NCBI GenBank assembly: GCA_963725185.1
Contig: CAVRXO010000002.1
Span: 496,001-560,000, forward strand
Reading direction: 5' to 3'
Length of the DNA: 64,000 bases
From: VAZQ01 sp963725185
Lineage (GTDB): Bacteria; Pseudomonadota; Alphaproteobacteria; Rhizobiales; Xanthobacteraceae
Part shown: positions 56,994 to 64,000 of the stretch, one piece after another
Numbering within the stretch: the stretch's first letter is position 1
Layout: every line of letters starts with the position of its first letter
Program-made: the position numbers and the translations under genes
Notes under the pieces: generated by a model
The model's input: only the letters and a program-made list of their open reading frames with translations
What the model was told of the DNA's origin: nothing
The model's database searches: none

Positions 56994-57926
56994 ATGAAGA
57001 AGCTGGTGTTGGAAACCACCGCGCCGTTCCAAGGCTTGCCCGAGCTGGTGGCGTTCGACGAAGGCCTGTTCGCGCAGGAAGGCCTTCTGGTCGAATGGGC
57101 GGACCGCGACCAGGACGCCGCGAAAAAGCTCGACATCAACGTGACCAGCCCCCAGCAGGTGGACCCGTTCTCGAGCCACGGCAAGATGTTCGAGCAGGGC
57201 AAGGCGGACATGTATAATGCCTGCGAGTGGGGAAACTATTGCCGCGTGCAGGAGACCGGGACCGGCAGCCGTCAGCTCGGCCGCCGCGCCATCGTGAGCT
57301 ATTCGGCCATGGTGGTGGCCCCGGACTCCGACATCTTCACGCCGCAGCAGCTTGCCAATCGCTCGATCGGCGTCCCGTTCTATTTCGGCACGCACTATAT
57401 CGCCCTGCACATGCTTGAAGGATTCCTCGCCCGCGACGAGATCAAGCTGTGCAGCGCGCCCAACGGGTCGCGCTATCGGCTCAACTCCCTGCTGAAGGGC
57501 GAAGTCGACGCCGTCACGCTCACGGAGCCGCACATCACGCTCGCCGAGAAGAAGGGCTGCCGCACCGTCTGCTCGGCCTTCTTCCACGGCACCGAGGTCG
57601 CATCCGATCGGGTGGACGCGGAAACCTATGCCGCCTTCAACCGCGCCGTGCGTGAAGCGGTGCGCCGCATCAATGCCGACAAGCGCGCCTATCTGCACTA
57701 TTTCATCGATTATCACGGCGCCACCGATCCGGAGATCGCAGCCCTAAAGGTCGATGACTTGCGCGAGAGCCGTCTCGTCGTCTGCGATCCTGCGCCGATC
57801 CCGCTCGATGAGATGCAGCGCACCTATGACTGGCTCAAGAGCTGGGGCATGCTGGAGGCGACGGCGTCGCCGCTGGAGCTCGTCGACATCGACCGCCAGT
57901 CGCAAGCCCACCGGGCGGCGGAATAG
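56994..57926 (+). CDS. NMT1/ThiY-like substrate-binding-fold protein without signal peptide
   Basis: A 310-residue protein with the type II periplasmic-binding fold of nitrate/sulfonate/pyrimidine receptors: LPELVAFDEGLFAQEGLLVE, GKADMYNACEWGNYCRVQE, DIFTPQQLANRSIGVPFYFG and LKGEVDAVTLTEPHITLAEK. The ATG at 56994 starts MKKLVLETTAPFQ directly on the first beta strand, with AGGAAG upstream, so there is no export signal. It may be cytosolic, as in THI5 or DszB-type enzymes that use this fold, or loaded by another route. It opens a six-gene run with an ABC importer and two hydrolases. Confidence 0.8.
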   Translation: MKKLVLETTAPFQGLPELVAFDEGLFAQEGLLVEWADRDQDAAKKLDINVTSPQQVDPFSSHGKMFEQGKADMYNACEWGNYCRVQETGTGSRQLGRRAIVSYSAMVVAPDSDIFTPQQLANRSIGVPFYFGTHYIALHMLEGFLARDEIKLCSAPNGSRYRLNSLLKGEVDAVTLTEPHITLAEKKGCRTVCSAFFHGTEVASDRVDAETYAAFNRAVREAVRRINADKRAYLHYFIDYHGATDPEIAALKVDDLRESRLVVCDPAPIPLDEMQRTYDWLKSWGMLEATASPLELVDIDRQSQAHRAAE

Positions 57927-58021
57927 TCCAAGGCGATAGCGGCGCCAGAGGTGCTGGCGCATCACCTGCCGGCCACCTACAGTGGCAGCGCCGGAGCAGC
58001 GTGGTGGAGAGAGGCGGGTTC

Positions 58022-58834
58022 ATGTCCCCGGCCCCGAAGCTTCGTGTCGACGATGTGAGCATGACCTTCAAGACGCCGGCCGGCGTTTTCCAGGCGCTGG
58101 CGCCGGTCACGCTCTCGATCCCGCCGGGCCGCTTCGTCAGCCTCATCGGCCCTTCGGGCTGCGGCAAGAGCACGATCTTCAACATCATCGCGGGCCTCAT
58201 CGAGCCGACCGCCGGCCACGTGCTGATCGAGGGCATTGAGGCCACCGGGACCATCGGGCGGGTGGGCTACATGCTGCAGAAGGATCTGCTGCTGCCGTGG
58301 CGCAGCGTGCTCGACAACGTCATCCTCGGCATGGAGATCCAGGGCGTGCCGCTGCGCGAGGCGCGCGGCCGGGCGCTGCCCTTGCTGCAGCGCTACGGGC
58401 TCGCGGGTTTCGAGCATCTCTATCCAAGCTCGCTTTCGGGCGGCATGCGCCAGCGCGCGGCGCTGCTGCGCACGCTCTTGTTCGATACCGATGTGATCCT
58501 GCTGGACGAGCCGTTCGGCGCGCTTGACGCCCAGACCAAGCTGCAGATGCAGGAATGGCTGATGCAGCTGTGGGCCGACTTCGGCAAGACCGTGGTGTTC
58601 GTCACGCATGACATCGAGGAAGCGATCTTTCTGTCCGATGAGGTGCACGTGATGGCAACCCGGCCGGGACGGATCATCGAGACCATCCCGGTGCCGATCG
58701 AACGTCCGCGGGAGCGCGAAAGCGTGCTCACGCCCGAGTTCCTGGCGATCAAGGAGCGGTGCCTCGCGCTCCTCGCAACCGGAGCACTCCCCCAGCCGGT
58801 GAGCCTACGGCACCATCGTCAGGAAGTCGCATGA
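58022..58834 (+). CDS. ABC transporter ATPase (SsuB/TauB type)
   Basis: A 270-residue ATPase of nitrate/taurine/sulfonate/pyrimidine importers. Walker A is SLIGPSGCGKSTIFNIIAG, the Q-loop VGYMLQKDLLLPWRSVLDNV, the signature SSLSGGMRQRAALLRTLL, Walker B VILLDEPFGALDAQTK and the H-loop VFVTHDIEEAIFLSDEVHV. ATG 58022 is preferred over an upstream GTG at 58001. The stop overlaps the permease start by four bases. Intact; the ligand is set by the receptor at 59724-60740. Confidence 0.94.
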   Translation: MSPAPKLRVDDVSMTFKTPAGVFQALAPVTLSIPPGRFVSLIGPSGCGKSTIFNIIAGLIEPTAGHVLIEGIEATGTIGRVGYMLQKDLLLPWRSVLDNVILGMEIQGVPLREARGRALPLLQRYGLAGFEHLYPSSLSGGMRQRAALLRTLLFDTDVILLDEPFGALDAQTKLQMQEWLMQLWADFGKTVVFVTHDIEEAIFLSDEVHVMATRPGRIIETIPVPIERPRERESVLTPEFLAIKERCLALLATGALPQPVSLRHHRQEVA

Positions 58835-59700
58835 GCGTCCCGGACACCCCGGCGGTCGGCGTCACCGATCTTGGCCTGGCGCATCCGGGTTCCGCTGGCG
58901 CACCGCCCGCAAGACCGGCTCGGCGCCTGCCGGTGCAGCGGGACTGGCCGCCGTGGGCCATACTGGCCGCCCAGATCGGCATCCTGGTGGGAGCGATCGG
59001 GCTCTGGGAGACGGCGGCGACGCGCGGCTGGATCGATGCGTTTTTCTGGTCGCAGCCAAGCGCGATCTTCCATACGTTCACGATCTTCTTCGCCACCGGC
59101 GATGCCTGGGCCGACATCGCCTTCACGTTCCGCTCAACCATCTTGGGCTTTCTGCTCGGAACCACGGCGGGCTCGCTGCTTGGGCTTTCGTTCTGGTGGT
59201 CGCGCAACTATGCGGCCATCGTCCAGCCCTACATCATCTGCTTCGAATCGATCCCGAAGCTCGCGCTTGCCCCGCTGGTCATCCTGGTGTTCGGCCTCGG
59301 CCTGGCCTCGAAGGTCGCGATCGCGACCGCGCTCACCCTGGTGGTCTCGACGCTGACGACCTATGCGGGCGTCAAGGCGCTCGACCAGGATGGAGAGAAG
59401 CTGTTCTACTCGCTCGGGGCTTCGCGACTGCAGGTCTTCTGCAAGCTGGTGGTGCCATCCTGCTTGCCGTGGATAATCTCGGTCCTGCGCGTCAACATCG
59501 GTCTCGCGCTGACGGGCGCGGTGGTGGGCGAGTTCATCGCGTCCCAGCATGGTCTTGGACGCGCGATCCTGTATGCGGGCCAGACCTACGACATCGCGCT
59601 GGTCTGGGTCGCGGTGCTTGCGCTCTCGACGCTCTCCGTCATCATGTACGCGACCGTCTCATGGCTCGAGCGCCTGTTGCGCAAGGGTGTCCGTCAATAG
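58831..59700 (+). CDS. ABC transporter permease (SsuC/TauC type)
   Basis: A 289-residue inner-membrane permease with about six helices. The start is followed by a Pro-rich cytoplasmic segment, then AILAAQIGILVGAIGLWETA. The binding-protein-dependent transport motif includes STILGFLLGTTAGSLLGLSF, CFESIPKLALAPLVILVFG and the EAA-like loop YSLGASRLQVFCKLVVPSCL. GAVVGEFIASQHGLGRAILY is typical of the family. ATG 58831 overlaps the ATPase stop, so the subunits are co-translated. Confidence 0.94.
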   Translation: MSVPDTPAVGVTDLGLAHPGSAGAPPARPARRLPVQRDWPPWAILAAQIGILVGAIGLWETAATRGWIDAFFWSQPSAIFHTFTIFFATGDAWADIAFTFRSTILGFLLGTTAGSLLGLSFWWSRNYAAIVQPYIICFESIPKLALAPLVILVFGLGLASKVAIATALTLVVSTLTTYAGVKALDQDGEKLFYSLGASRLQVFCKLVVPSCLPWIISVLRVNIGLALTGAVVGEFIASQHGLGRAILYAGQTYDIALVWVAVLALSTLSVIMYATVSWLERLLRKGVRQ

Positions 59701-59723
59701 CCGGCATCGAAAGCGAGGATGGC

Positions 59724-60740
59724 ATGATCAGACCCAGATACATCGACCGACGCGGGTTCTTGCGCTCGACCGCCGCCATCGGCGCCGGCCTGGTGGCCAG
59801 CCCCTACGTGGCACGCGCCGCCGCCAAGGAGATCCTGGTTGCGGAGCCGGTCCACGGCACCGGCTATCTGCCGCTCTACATCGCGATGTCCAAGGGATTC
59901 TTCGATGAGGCCAATGTCACCGTCAACCTGGTGACCATCGAAACCGGCGGCGGTCACACCAATGCGGTGCTGTCCGGACAGGCCTTCGCCTTCATCGGCG
60001 GTCCCGAGCATAACGCCTTCGCCAAGGCCAAAGGGGCCGAGCTGCGCGCCGTCGTGCACTGCGTCGACCGCGGCAACATCTATTTCTGCGCCGGCCAGGG
60101 CTTCGAGCCCGCCAATAAGGACTGGCCCGAATATTTCAGGCACAAGACGATCGCCATCGGCCCGTTCGGCGGCACGCCCAACTCAATCACGCGCTACTTC
60201 CTGAAGAAATGGAATCTGGACGCCAAACGGGATGTCACCTTGATCGAGACCGCCAACTCCGCCACCATCGCGGTAGTCAGGGGCAAGCAGGCGCAGATCG
60301 GCGAGGCAACCGAGCCTTACGTCACCCAGGGGGTGCGGCATTCGATTTGGGGCGAACCCTTCATCAATGTTCCCAAGGAGCTTGGGCCGTACGCCTACTC
60401 CACTTTCAATGTCCGCCTCGATACGATCCAGAAGGATCCTGAGCTGGTGCGCGCCTTCGTGCGTGGCATGATCAAGGGGCTCAAGTTCCTCTACGCCAAT
60501 CGCGACGAAGCCGCCGAGATCGCCAAGAAGCAGTTTCCCACCATGCCGCTCGACGACCTCAAGGCCACACTCGACCGCTCTTTTGCGGACGAGCTGTGGA
60601 GCCGGGACGGCATGATCAGTCGTGAAGCCTGGACCACCGCAAGCGCGGTCGTCCGCAGCGCCGGCATTCTCAAGACCGACGTCGAATACGACGAGATCAT
60701 CGATATGAGCTTCGTCGATGCCATTCGCTCGAGTCTTTGA
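59724..60740 (+). CDS. Tat-exported ABC receptor (nitrate/sulfonate/pyrimidine type)
   Basis: A 338-residue receptor of the SsuA/THI5-like family. The twin-arginine signal IDRRGFLRSTAAIGAGLVAS is cut near ARA|AAKEI. The fold motifs are GTGYLPLYIAMSKGFFDEAN, GGGHTNAVLSGQAFAFIGGP and FGGTPNSITRYFLKKWNLDA. It follows the permease by 23 bases and should deliver substrate to this ABC complex. The neighbouring deacetylase-like and amidohydrolase genes suggest a nitrogen-heterocycle such as a hydantoin, pyrimidine or purine derivative; that is inference. Confidence 0.92.
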   Translation: MIRPRYIDRRGFLRSTAAIGAGLVASPYVARAAAKEILVAEPVHGTGYLPLYIAMSKGFFDEANVTVNLVTIETGGGHTNAVLSGQAFAFIGGPEHNAFAKAKGAELRAVVHCVDRGNIYFCAGQGFEPANKDWPEYFRHKTIAIGPFGGTPNSITRYFLKKWNLDAKRDVTLIETANSATIAVVRGKQAQIGEATEPYVTQGVRHSIWGEPFINVPKELGPYAYSTFNVRLDTIQKDPELVRAFVRGMIKGLKFLYANRDEAAEIAKKQFPTMPLDDLKATLDRSFADELWSRDGMISREAWTTASAVVRSAGILKTDVEYDEIIDMSFVDAIRSSL

Positions 60741-60769
60741 AATGCGTTGCGCAGACAGGAGAGAGACGG

Positions 60770-61639
60770 GTGCGCAGATCCGACCGATATGACGACTCGA
60801 TAATCTCGGAACGAAAGCCGTTCGCTTGGCCCGGCGGCAAGACGCTGGCGGTCTGGATCGCTCCCAACGTGGAGGTCTGGGATTACAACTCGCCCGCCGG
60901 CCAGGCGGTTTCCCCGAACCTCGGCAAGATCGTGCCCGACGTGGTCAACTACGCCTGGCGCGAATACGGCATGCGGATCGGCCTTTGGCGCATCGCCGAC
61001 GTGCTGGACGCGGCCGGCATCAAGGCCACCGTCGCGTTGAATTCGCTGGTCTGCGAGCACTATCCCAAGGCCATGGAGGAAATGAAAAAGCGCGGATGGG
61101 AATTCATGGGCCATGGCACGACCAACAGCGAAGGCCTGGCGGGCCTGAGCTTGGAAAAGGAACGGGAAACCATCCGCACGATCCTCAAGACGATCGAGCA
61201 ATCCAGCGGACGAAAACCCCGCGGCTGGCTCGGGTCCGGGCTCGCCGAGACCTACAACACGCTCGACATCCTCGCCGAGGAGGGCGTGATCTATTGCGGC
61301 GATTGGAATGCCGACGATCAGCCCTTCCCGCTGAAGGTCAAGGCCGGCAAGATGTTCTCGATTCCCTACTGCATGGAGATCAATGACATCCCGCTCTACA
61401 TGCGCAAGGGCTACACCGGCGAGCAGTACTACCGCTCGGTAATGGACCAATTCGAGACGCTTTATGCCGACAGCGAGAAGCAGGCGCGCGTCATGGGCAT
61501 CCCGCTGCACCCGATGATCTCAGGCCAGCCGCTGCGCATCAAATACCTGCAGCGCGCCATTGCCGAGATCAAGAGCCATGAGCGCGTCTGGTTTGCCACC
61601 GGCAGCGAGATCATCGACGCCTATCAAAAGCTCGCCTGA
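60770..61639 (+). CDS. Polysaccharide deacetylase-like (NodB/allantoinase-type) hydrolase
   Basis: A 289-residue carbohydrate-esterase-4-fold enzyme. Motifs are LAVWIAPNVEVWDYNSPAGQ, YGMRIGLWRIADVLDAAGIK, GWEFMGHGTTNSEGLAGLSL (metal-site histidine), KPRGWLGSGLAETYNTLDIL and MGIPLHPMISGQPLRIKYLQ. It lacks a signal peptide. Relatives act as chitin or peptidoglycan deacetylases or as PuuE-type allantoinases; the receptor and amidohydrolase alongside favour cyclic-amide hydrolysis. GTG 60770 has AGGAGAGA five bases before it, better than the overlapping TTG at 60737. Confidence 0.86.
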   Translation: MRRSDRYDDSIISERKPFAWPGGKTLAVWIAPNVEVWDYNSPAGQAVSPNLGKIVPDVVNYAWREYGMRIGLWRIADVLDAAGIKATVALNSLVCEHYPKAMEEMKKRGWEFMGHGTTNSEGLAGLSLEKERETIRTILKTIEQSSGRKPRGWLGSGLAETYNTLDILAEEGVIYCGDWNADDQPFPLKVKAGKMFSIPYCMEINDIPLYMRKGYTGEQYYRSVMDQFETLYADSEKQARVMGIPLHPMISGQPLRIKYLQRAIAEIKSHERVWFATGSEIIDAYQKLA

Positions 61640-61672
61640 CGCCGGCACGCCGGGAGCGAATGAGGAGTCACC

Positions 61673-63187
61673 ATGCGCAAGAAGGGCAGCAACCATCCAA
61701 CTCGGTCCGATGCGCTGAAATCACGCGATGGCGACGCGGCATCGTCGCGTCGCGCGTTCCTCAAGGCGGGCGTCGGCCTCGCAGCCGGCGGGGCGGCGGC
61801 GCAGGTCCCCTCCGGCGGCGCGCTGGCCCAAGGCGCCGGCGCGAGCGACCCCGACGCCGAGCTGCGCCGCCTGCAAGGGCAGCGCCGCATCCTCATCAAG
61901 GGCGGCGTGGTGCTGACCCTCGACCGCAGGATCGGCGACTTCGCGCAGGCGGACGTGCTGATCGAGGACGGCAAGATCCGCGAAGTGCGGCCGAACCTGC
62001 CGGTGTCTCCCGACGCGGCGGCGGTGATCGACGCCACGAACCGCATCGTCGTTCCAGGCTTCATCGACACCCATAGCCATTCCTATCAGGGCCTCCTGCG
62101 CAGCATCATGCCCAACGGCCTGCTCGTTCCCGACTACAACCGGGACGTCCAGAGCACCTTGACTCCGGTCTATGCGCCCGAGGACGCCTATGCGGGCGAG
62201 CTGGTCACCGCGCTCGGCATGATCGACAACGGCACGACCGGCATCGTCGACATCTCGCAGGTCTCCCATTCGCCGGAGCACAGCGACGCCTGCATACGCG
62301 CCCTGCAGGAAGCGGGCATCCGCGCGGTCTTCTCCTATCACCGCGGTGCCGGGCCGCGAACCCAGTTTCCGCAGGACATCGCCCGCCTGCAGCGGAGCTA
62401 TTTCAGCTCGAAGGACCAACTGCTGACGCTCGCTCTCACCACCAGCCTCGACGCCAAGCTCTATACGCTGGCGCGCGAGGTCGGCGTCCAGGCCGTCCTG
62501 CATCTGGTCGGCAAGGACCTGAGCGCACCGTTGCTGGAGCTGGGACGCGCCGGGTTGCTGCGACCGGGCGATGAATACATCCACTGCCTGGGCCTCAACG
62601 ACGCGGCATGGCGGCTGATCAAGGATACCGGCGGGCGCGTCTCGCTCTGCACCCAGATCGACATGGCGATGGGCCATGGCTCGCCGACCATCCAGGAGGC
62701 GCTGGATCACGGGCTGCGCCCGAGCCTGAGCTCCGATCACGGCGTGGAGATCGCGCAGGATTGCTTCACCATCATGCGATCGACCTTCACGTTCCAGCGC
62801 AACCAGCTGTTCCAACGCGCCCGCAACGGCGAGCAGAACCTGCCGCCGCTCCTGACCTGCCGCGACCTCATCGAGTTCGCCACCATCGAGGGCGCCCGCT
62901 GCGCCAATATCGACGGCAAGGTGGGCACGCTCACGCCCGGCAAGGAGGCCGACATCCTGCTGCTCGCGGCCGACCGGCTCAACATCTGGCCGCTCAACAA
63001 CGCGCCCGGCGTGGTCGTGAACCTGATGAATCCCGGCAATGTCGACACGGTCTTCATCGCCGGCAAGGTCAAGAAATGGCGCGGCAACCTGGTGGGCGTC
63101 GATATGCCGCGCGTGCTGCGCCTGGTGCGCGAGGCGCGTGACGCCGTCATGCGGCGCGCCGGCTACTCGGTGAACTTGCTCGGCTGA
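61673..63187 (+). CDS. Tat-exported amidohydrolase (TRZ/ATZ, cytosine-deaminase type)
   Basis: A 504-residue metal-dependent hydrolase of the amidohydrolase-1 superfamily. An N-terminal twin-arginine-like signal (SSRRAFLKAGVGLAAGGAAA) places it in the periplasm, unusual for this type. Metal motifs are VVPGFIDTHSHSYQGLLRS (HxH) and SLSSDHGVEIAQD (Asp), with FATIEGARCANIDGKVGTLT and PGKEADILLL of the C-terminal part. It probably deaminates or opens a nitrogen heterocycle before uptake. GAGGAG precedes ATG 61673. Last gene of the importer run. Confidence 0.88.
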   Translation: MRKKGSNHPTRSDALKSRDGDAASSRRAFLKAGVGLAAGGAAAQVPSGGALAQGAGASDPDAELRRLQGQRRILIKGGVVLTLDRRIGDFAQADVLIEDGKIREVRPNLPVSPDAAAVIDATNRIVVPGFIDTHSHSYQGLLRSIMPNGLLVPDYNRDVQSTLTPVYAPEDAYAGELVTALGMIDNGTTGIVDISQVSHSPEHSDACIRALQEAGIRAVFSYHRGAGPRTQFPQDIARLQRSYFSSKDQLLTLALTTSLDAKLYTLAREVGVQAVLHLVGKDLSAPLLELGRAGLLRPGDEYIHCLGLNDAAWRLIKDTGGRVSLCTQIDMAMGHGSPTIQEALDHGLRPSLSSDHGVEIAQDCFTIMRSTFTFQRNQLFQRARNGEQNLPPLLTCRDLIEFATIEGARCANIDGKVGTLTPGKEADILLLAADRLNIWPLNNAPGVVVNLMNPGNVDTVFIAGKVKKWRGNLVGVDMPRVLRLVREARDAVMRRAGYSVNLLG

Positions 63188-63210
63188 CTTGAGCCGAGGC
63201 CGTCAGGGGC

Positions 63211-63423
63211 AAGGCTTGCAGGACGACTTGTCCCGGCCTTGAGCCGGGACCGTTACAAATTCGGAGTTTGGTACGGTCCCGGGTCAAGCCCGGGACAAGG
63301 TTGGTACCATCAGGTGGCATCGGGCAGCGCAAGGCTTATGAGGACGGCTTGTTCCGGCCTTGAGCCGGGACCGTTCCAAATTCCGACGTCGGTTCCCGGG
63401 TCAAGTCCGGGACAAGGTCGGTA
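63211..63423. repeat. Two tandem copies of the GTCCCGGCC/TCAAG repeat family
   Basis: Direct copies at 63211-63305 and 63331-63423, period 120 bases. Each starts AAGGCTT, includes a CTTGTCCCGGCC-type arm and ends with a GGGTCAAG inverted arm followed by ACAAGGT. The core is the same as in the palindrome at 47504-47540. The second copy overlaps the end of murQ. Confidence 0.8.
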
Positions 63424-64000
63424 CGCAATTGGGCCGCGTCGGAGCCGCGCGGCTCCAGCAGGTTCAACGCGGCCCGCAGCTCGCCATGGGCAAGATCGAG
63501 GAGCGCCTGGCCTTTATCCATGTCGCAGCCGCGCAGCAACAGAACGGCCAGCTTCACGTTGCCGCCGGCCTGCTGCAGCGCTTGGCGCACCTCGTCGCGG
63601 TTTGCGGCGGTGAGCTTCAGCAACATCTCCTCGCTGCGTCGCACGAGCTTCTCATTGACCGCCTGCACGTCCACCATCAGGCCCTCATAGACCCGGCCGA
63701 GCCTGATCATCAGCAGGGACGAAAGCATGTTGAGCGCGATCCGCTGTGCCGTGCCGGCCTTCATCCGGGTCGAGCCGGCGATGGGCTCGGCATCGGTATC
63801 GAGAAAGACCGCATGGTCGGCTTCGTTGAGGATCGGTGTGCCGCGGTTGTTGGCGATCCCGACAGTCAATGCGCCGCGCCGCTTCGCCTCGCGCAGGCAG
63901 GCGAGCGTAAACGGGGTGGTCCCGCTCGCCGCCACGGCGATCAGCGCATCCCGTTTGTCGATGGCGTGCTGGCGCACGATGCGGGCGCCCTGCTCGCTCG
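63336..64000 (-). CDS. murQ: N-acetylmuramic acid 6-phosphate etherase MurQ, C-terminal part
   Basis: Cleaves the lactyl ether of MurNAc 6-phosphate in cell-wall sugar recycling, cytosol. Only the C-terminal part is seen; the N-terminus lies beyond the window. Matches are DALIAVAASGTTPFTLACLR, GIANNRGTPILNEADHAVF, AEPIAGSTRMKAGTAQRIAL and LMVDVQAVNEKLVRRSEEML, with a SIS fold. About the last 28 residues (RTDLVPDLTREPTSEFGTVP onward) are encoded by the repeat at 63331-63423, so the native end seems to have been extended by repeat insertion. The stop is TAA at 63336. Confidence 0.92.
   Translation of the reverse strand, partial: SEQGARIVRQHAIDKRDALIAVAASGTTPFTLACLREAKRRGALTVGIANNRGTPILNEADHAVFLDTDAEPIAGSTRMKAGTAQRIALNMLSSLLMIRLGRVYEGLMVDVQAVNEKLVRRSEEMLLKLTAANRDEVRQALQQAGGNVKLAVLLLRGCDMDKGQALLDLAHGELRAALNLLEPRGSDAAQLRTDLVPDLTREPTSEFGTVPAQGRNKPSS

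Overview
The window looks like a chromosome segment from a GC-rich soil or plant-associated alphaproteobacterium of the order Hyphomicrobiales (Rhizobiales), probably near Bradyrhizobiaceae or Xanthobacteraceae. The pointers are a Bug/TctC-type solute receptor, SapC and DUF6496 proteins, NHEJ genes (LigD, a broken second ligase, Ku), a GlgE-type alpha-glucan cluster, and short palindromic repeat families of the kind common in that order. I saw no rRNA, tRNA, CRISPR array, integrase or insertion sequence. Species-level placement is not possible from the sequence alone.

Layout. 1-635: end of a transaldolase. 1.2-6.9 kb: a secreted protein of unknown role and an RND efflux adaptor/pump pair. 7.0-9.2 kb: an amidohydrolase, a tripartite-tricarboxylate receptor and a small basic protein. 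9.2-13.7 kb: SapC-like protein, PHB-depolymerase-type esterase with a ribbon-helix-helix regulator, and an OFA-type MFS carrier. 14.2-19.8 kb: a molybdate locus (DUF2325, one-domain ModE, DUF2478, ModA, methyltransferase, Mop, MolA-like receptor) with three palindromes that look like ModE boxes. 19.8-24.3 kb: LigD, a decayed second ATP-dependent ligase and a glycine-rich secreted protein. 24.5-44.2 kb: nine alpha-glucan and trehalose genes. 44.35-49 kb: a tandem palindromic repeat, Ku, two tiny basic proteins, a ROK-type kinase whose motifs appear circularly permuted, PRC-barrel and zinc-ribbon proteins. 49.8-51.9 kb: a large cytochrome c/propeller protein. 52.0-56.7 kb: a BmpA-type ABC importer, three of whose four genes are riddled with 1-nt indels. 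57-63.2 kb: a second ABC importer with a polysaccharide-deacetylase-like enzyme and a Tat-exported amidohydrolase. 63.3 kb to the end: MurQ, running off the window.

How the genes work together. TreS-maltokinase, GlgE and GlgB form the maltose-1-phosphate route from trehalose to branched alpha-glucan. GlgX, TreZ, TreY, MalQ and two more GH13 enzymes can debranch that glucan and turn it back to trehalose or glucose. NHEJ genes on both sides suggest a desiccation or stress island. The molybdate locus appears to be a locally controlled Mo uptake and storage module that lacks its ABC permease and ATPase. The last 11 kb look like capture and hydrolysis of nucleosides or N-heterocycles.

Sequence quality. 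RND, MFS, MalQ and TreZ each carry one extra base that splits an otherwise intact gene, and about 18 indels crowd into 52.0-55.5 kb. Indels that leave the motifs intact look more like sequence error than decay, but this cannot be settled here. The second ligase carries both an insertion and a TGG-to-TAG stop, so it is the best candidate for a true pseudogene.
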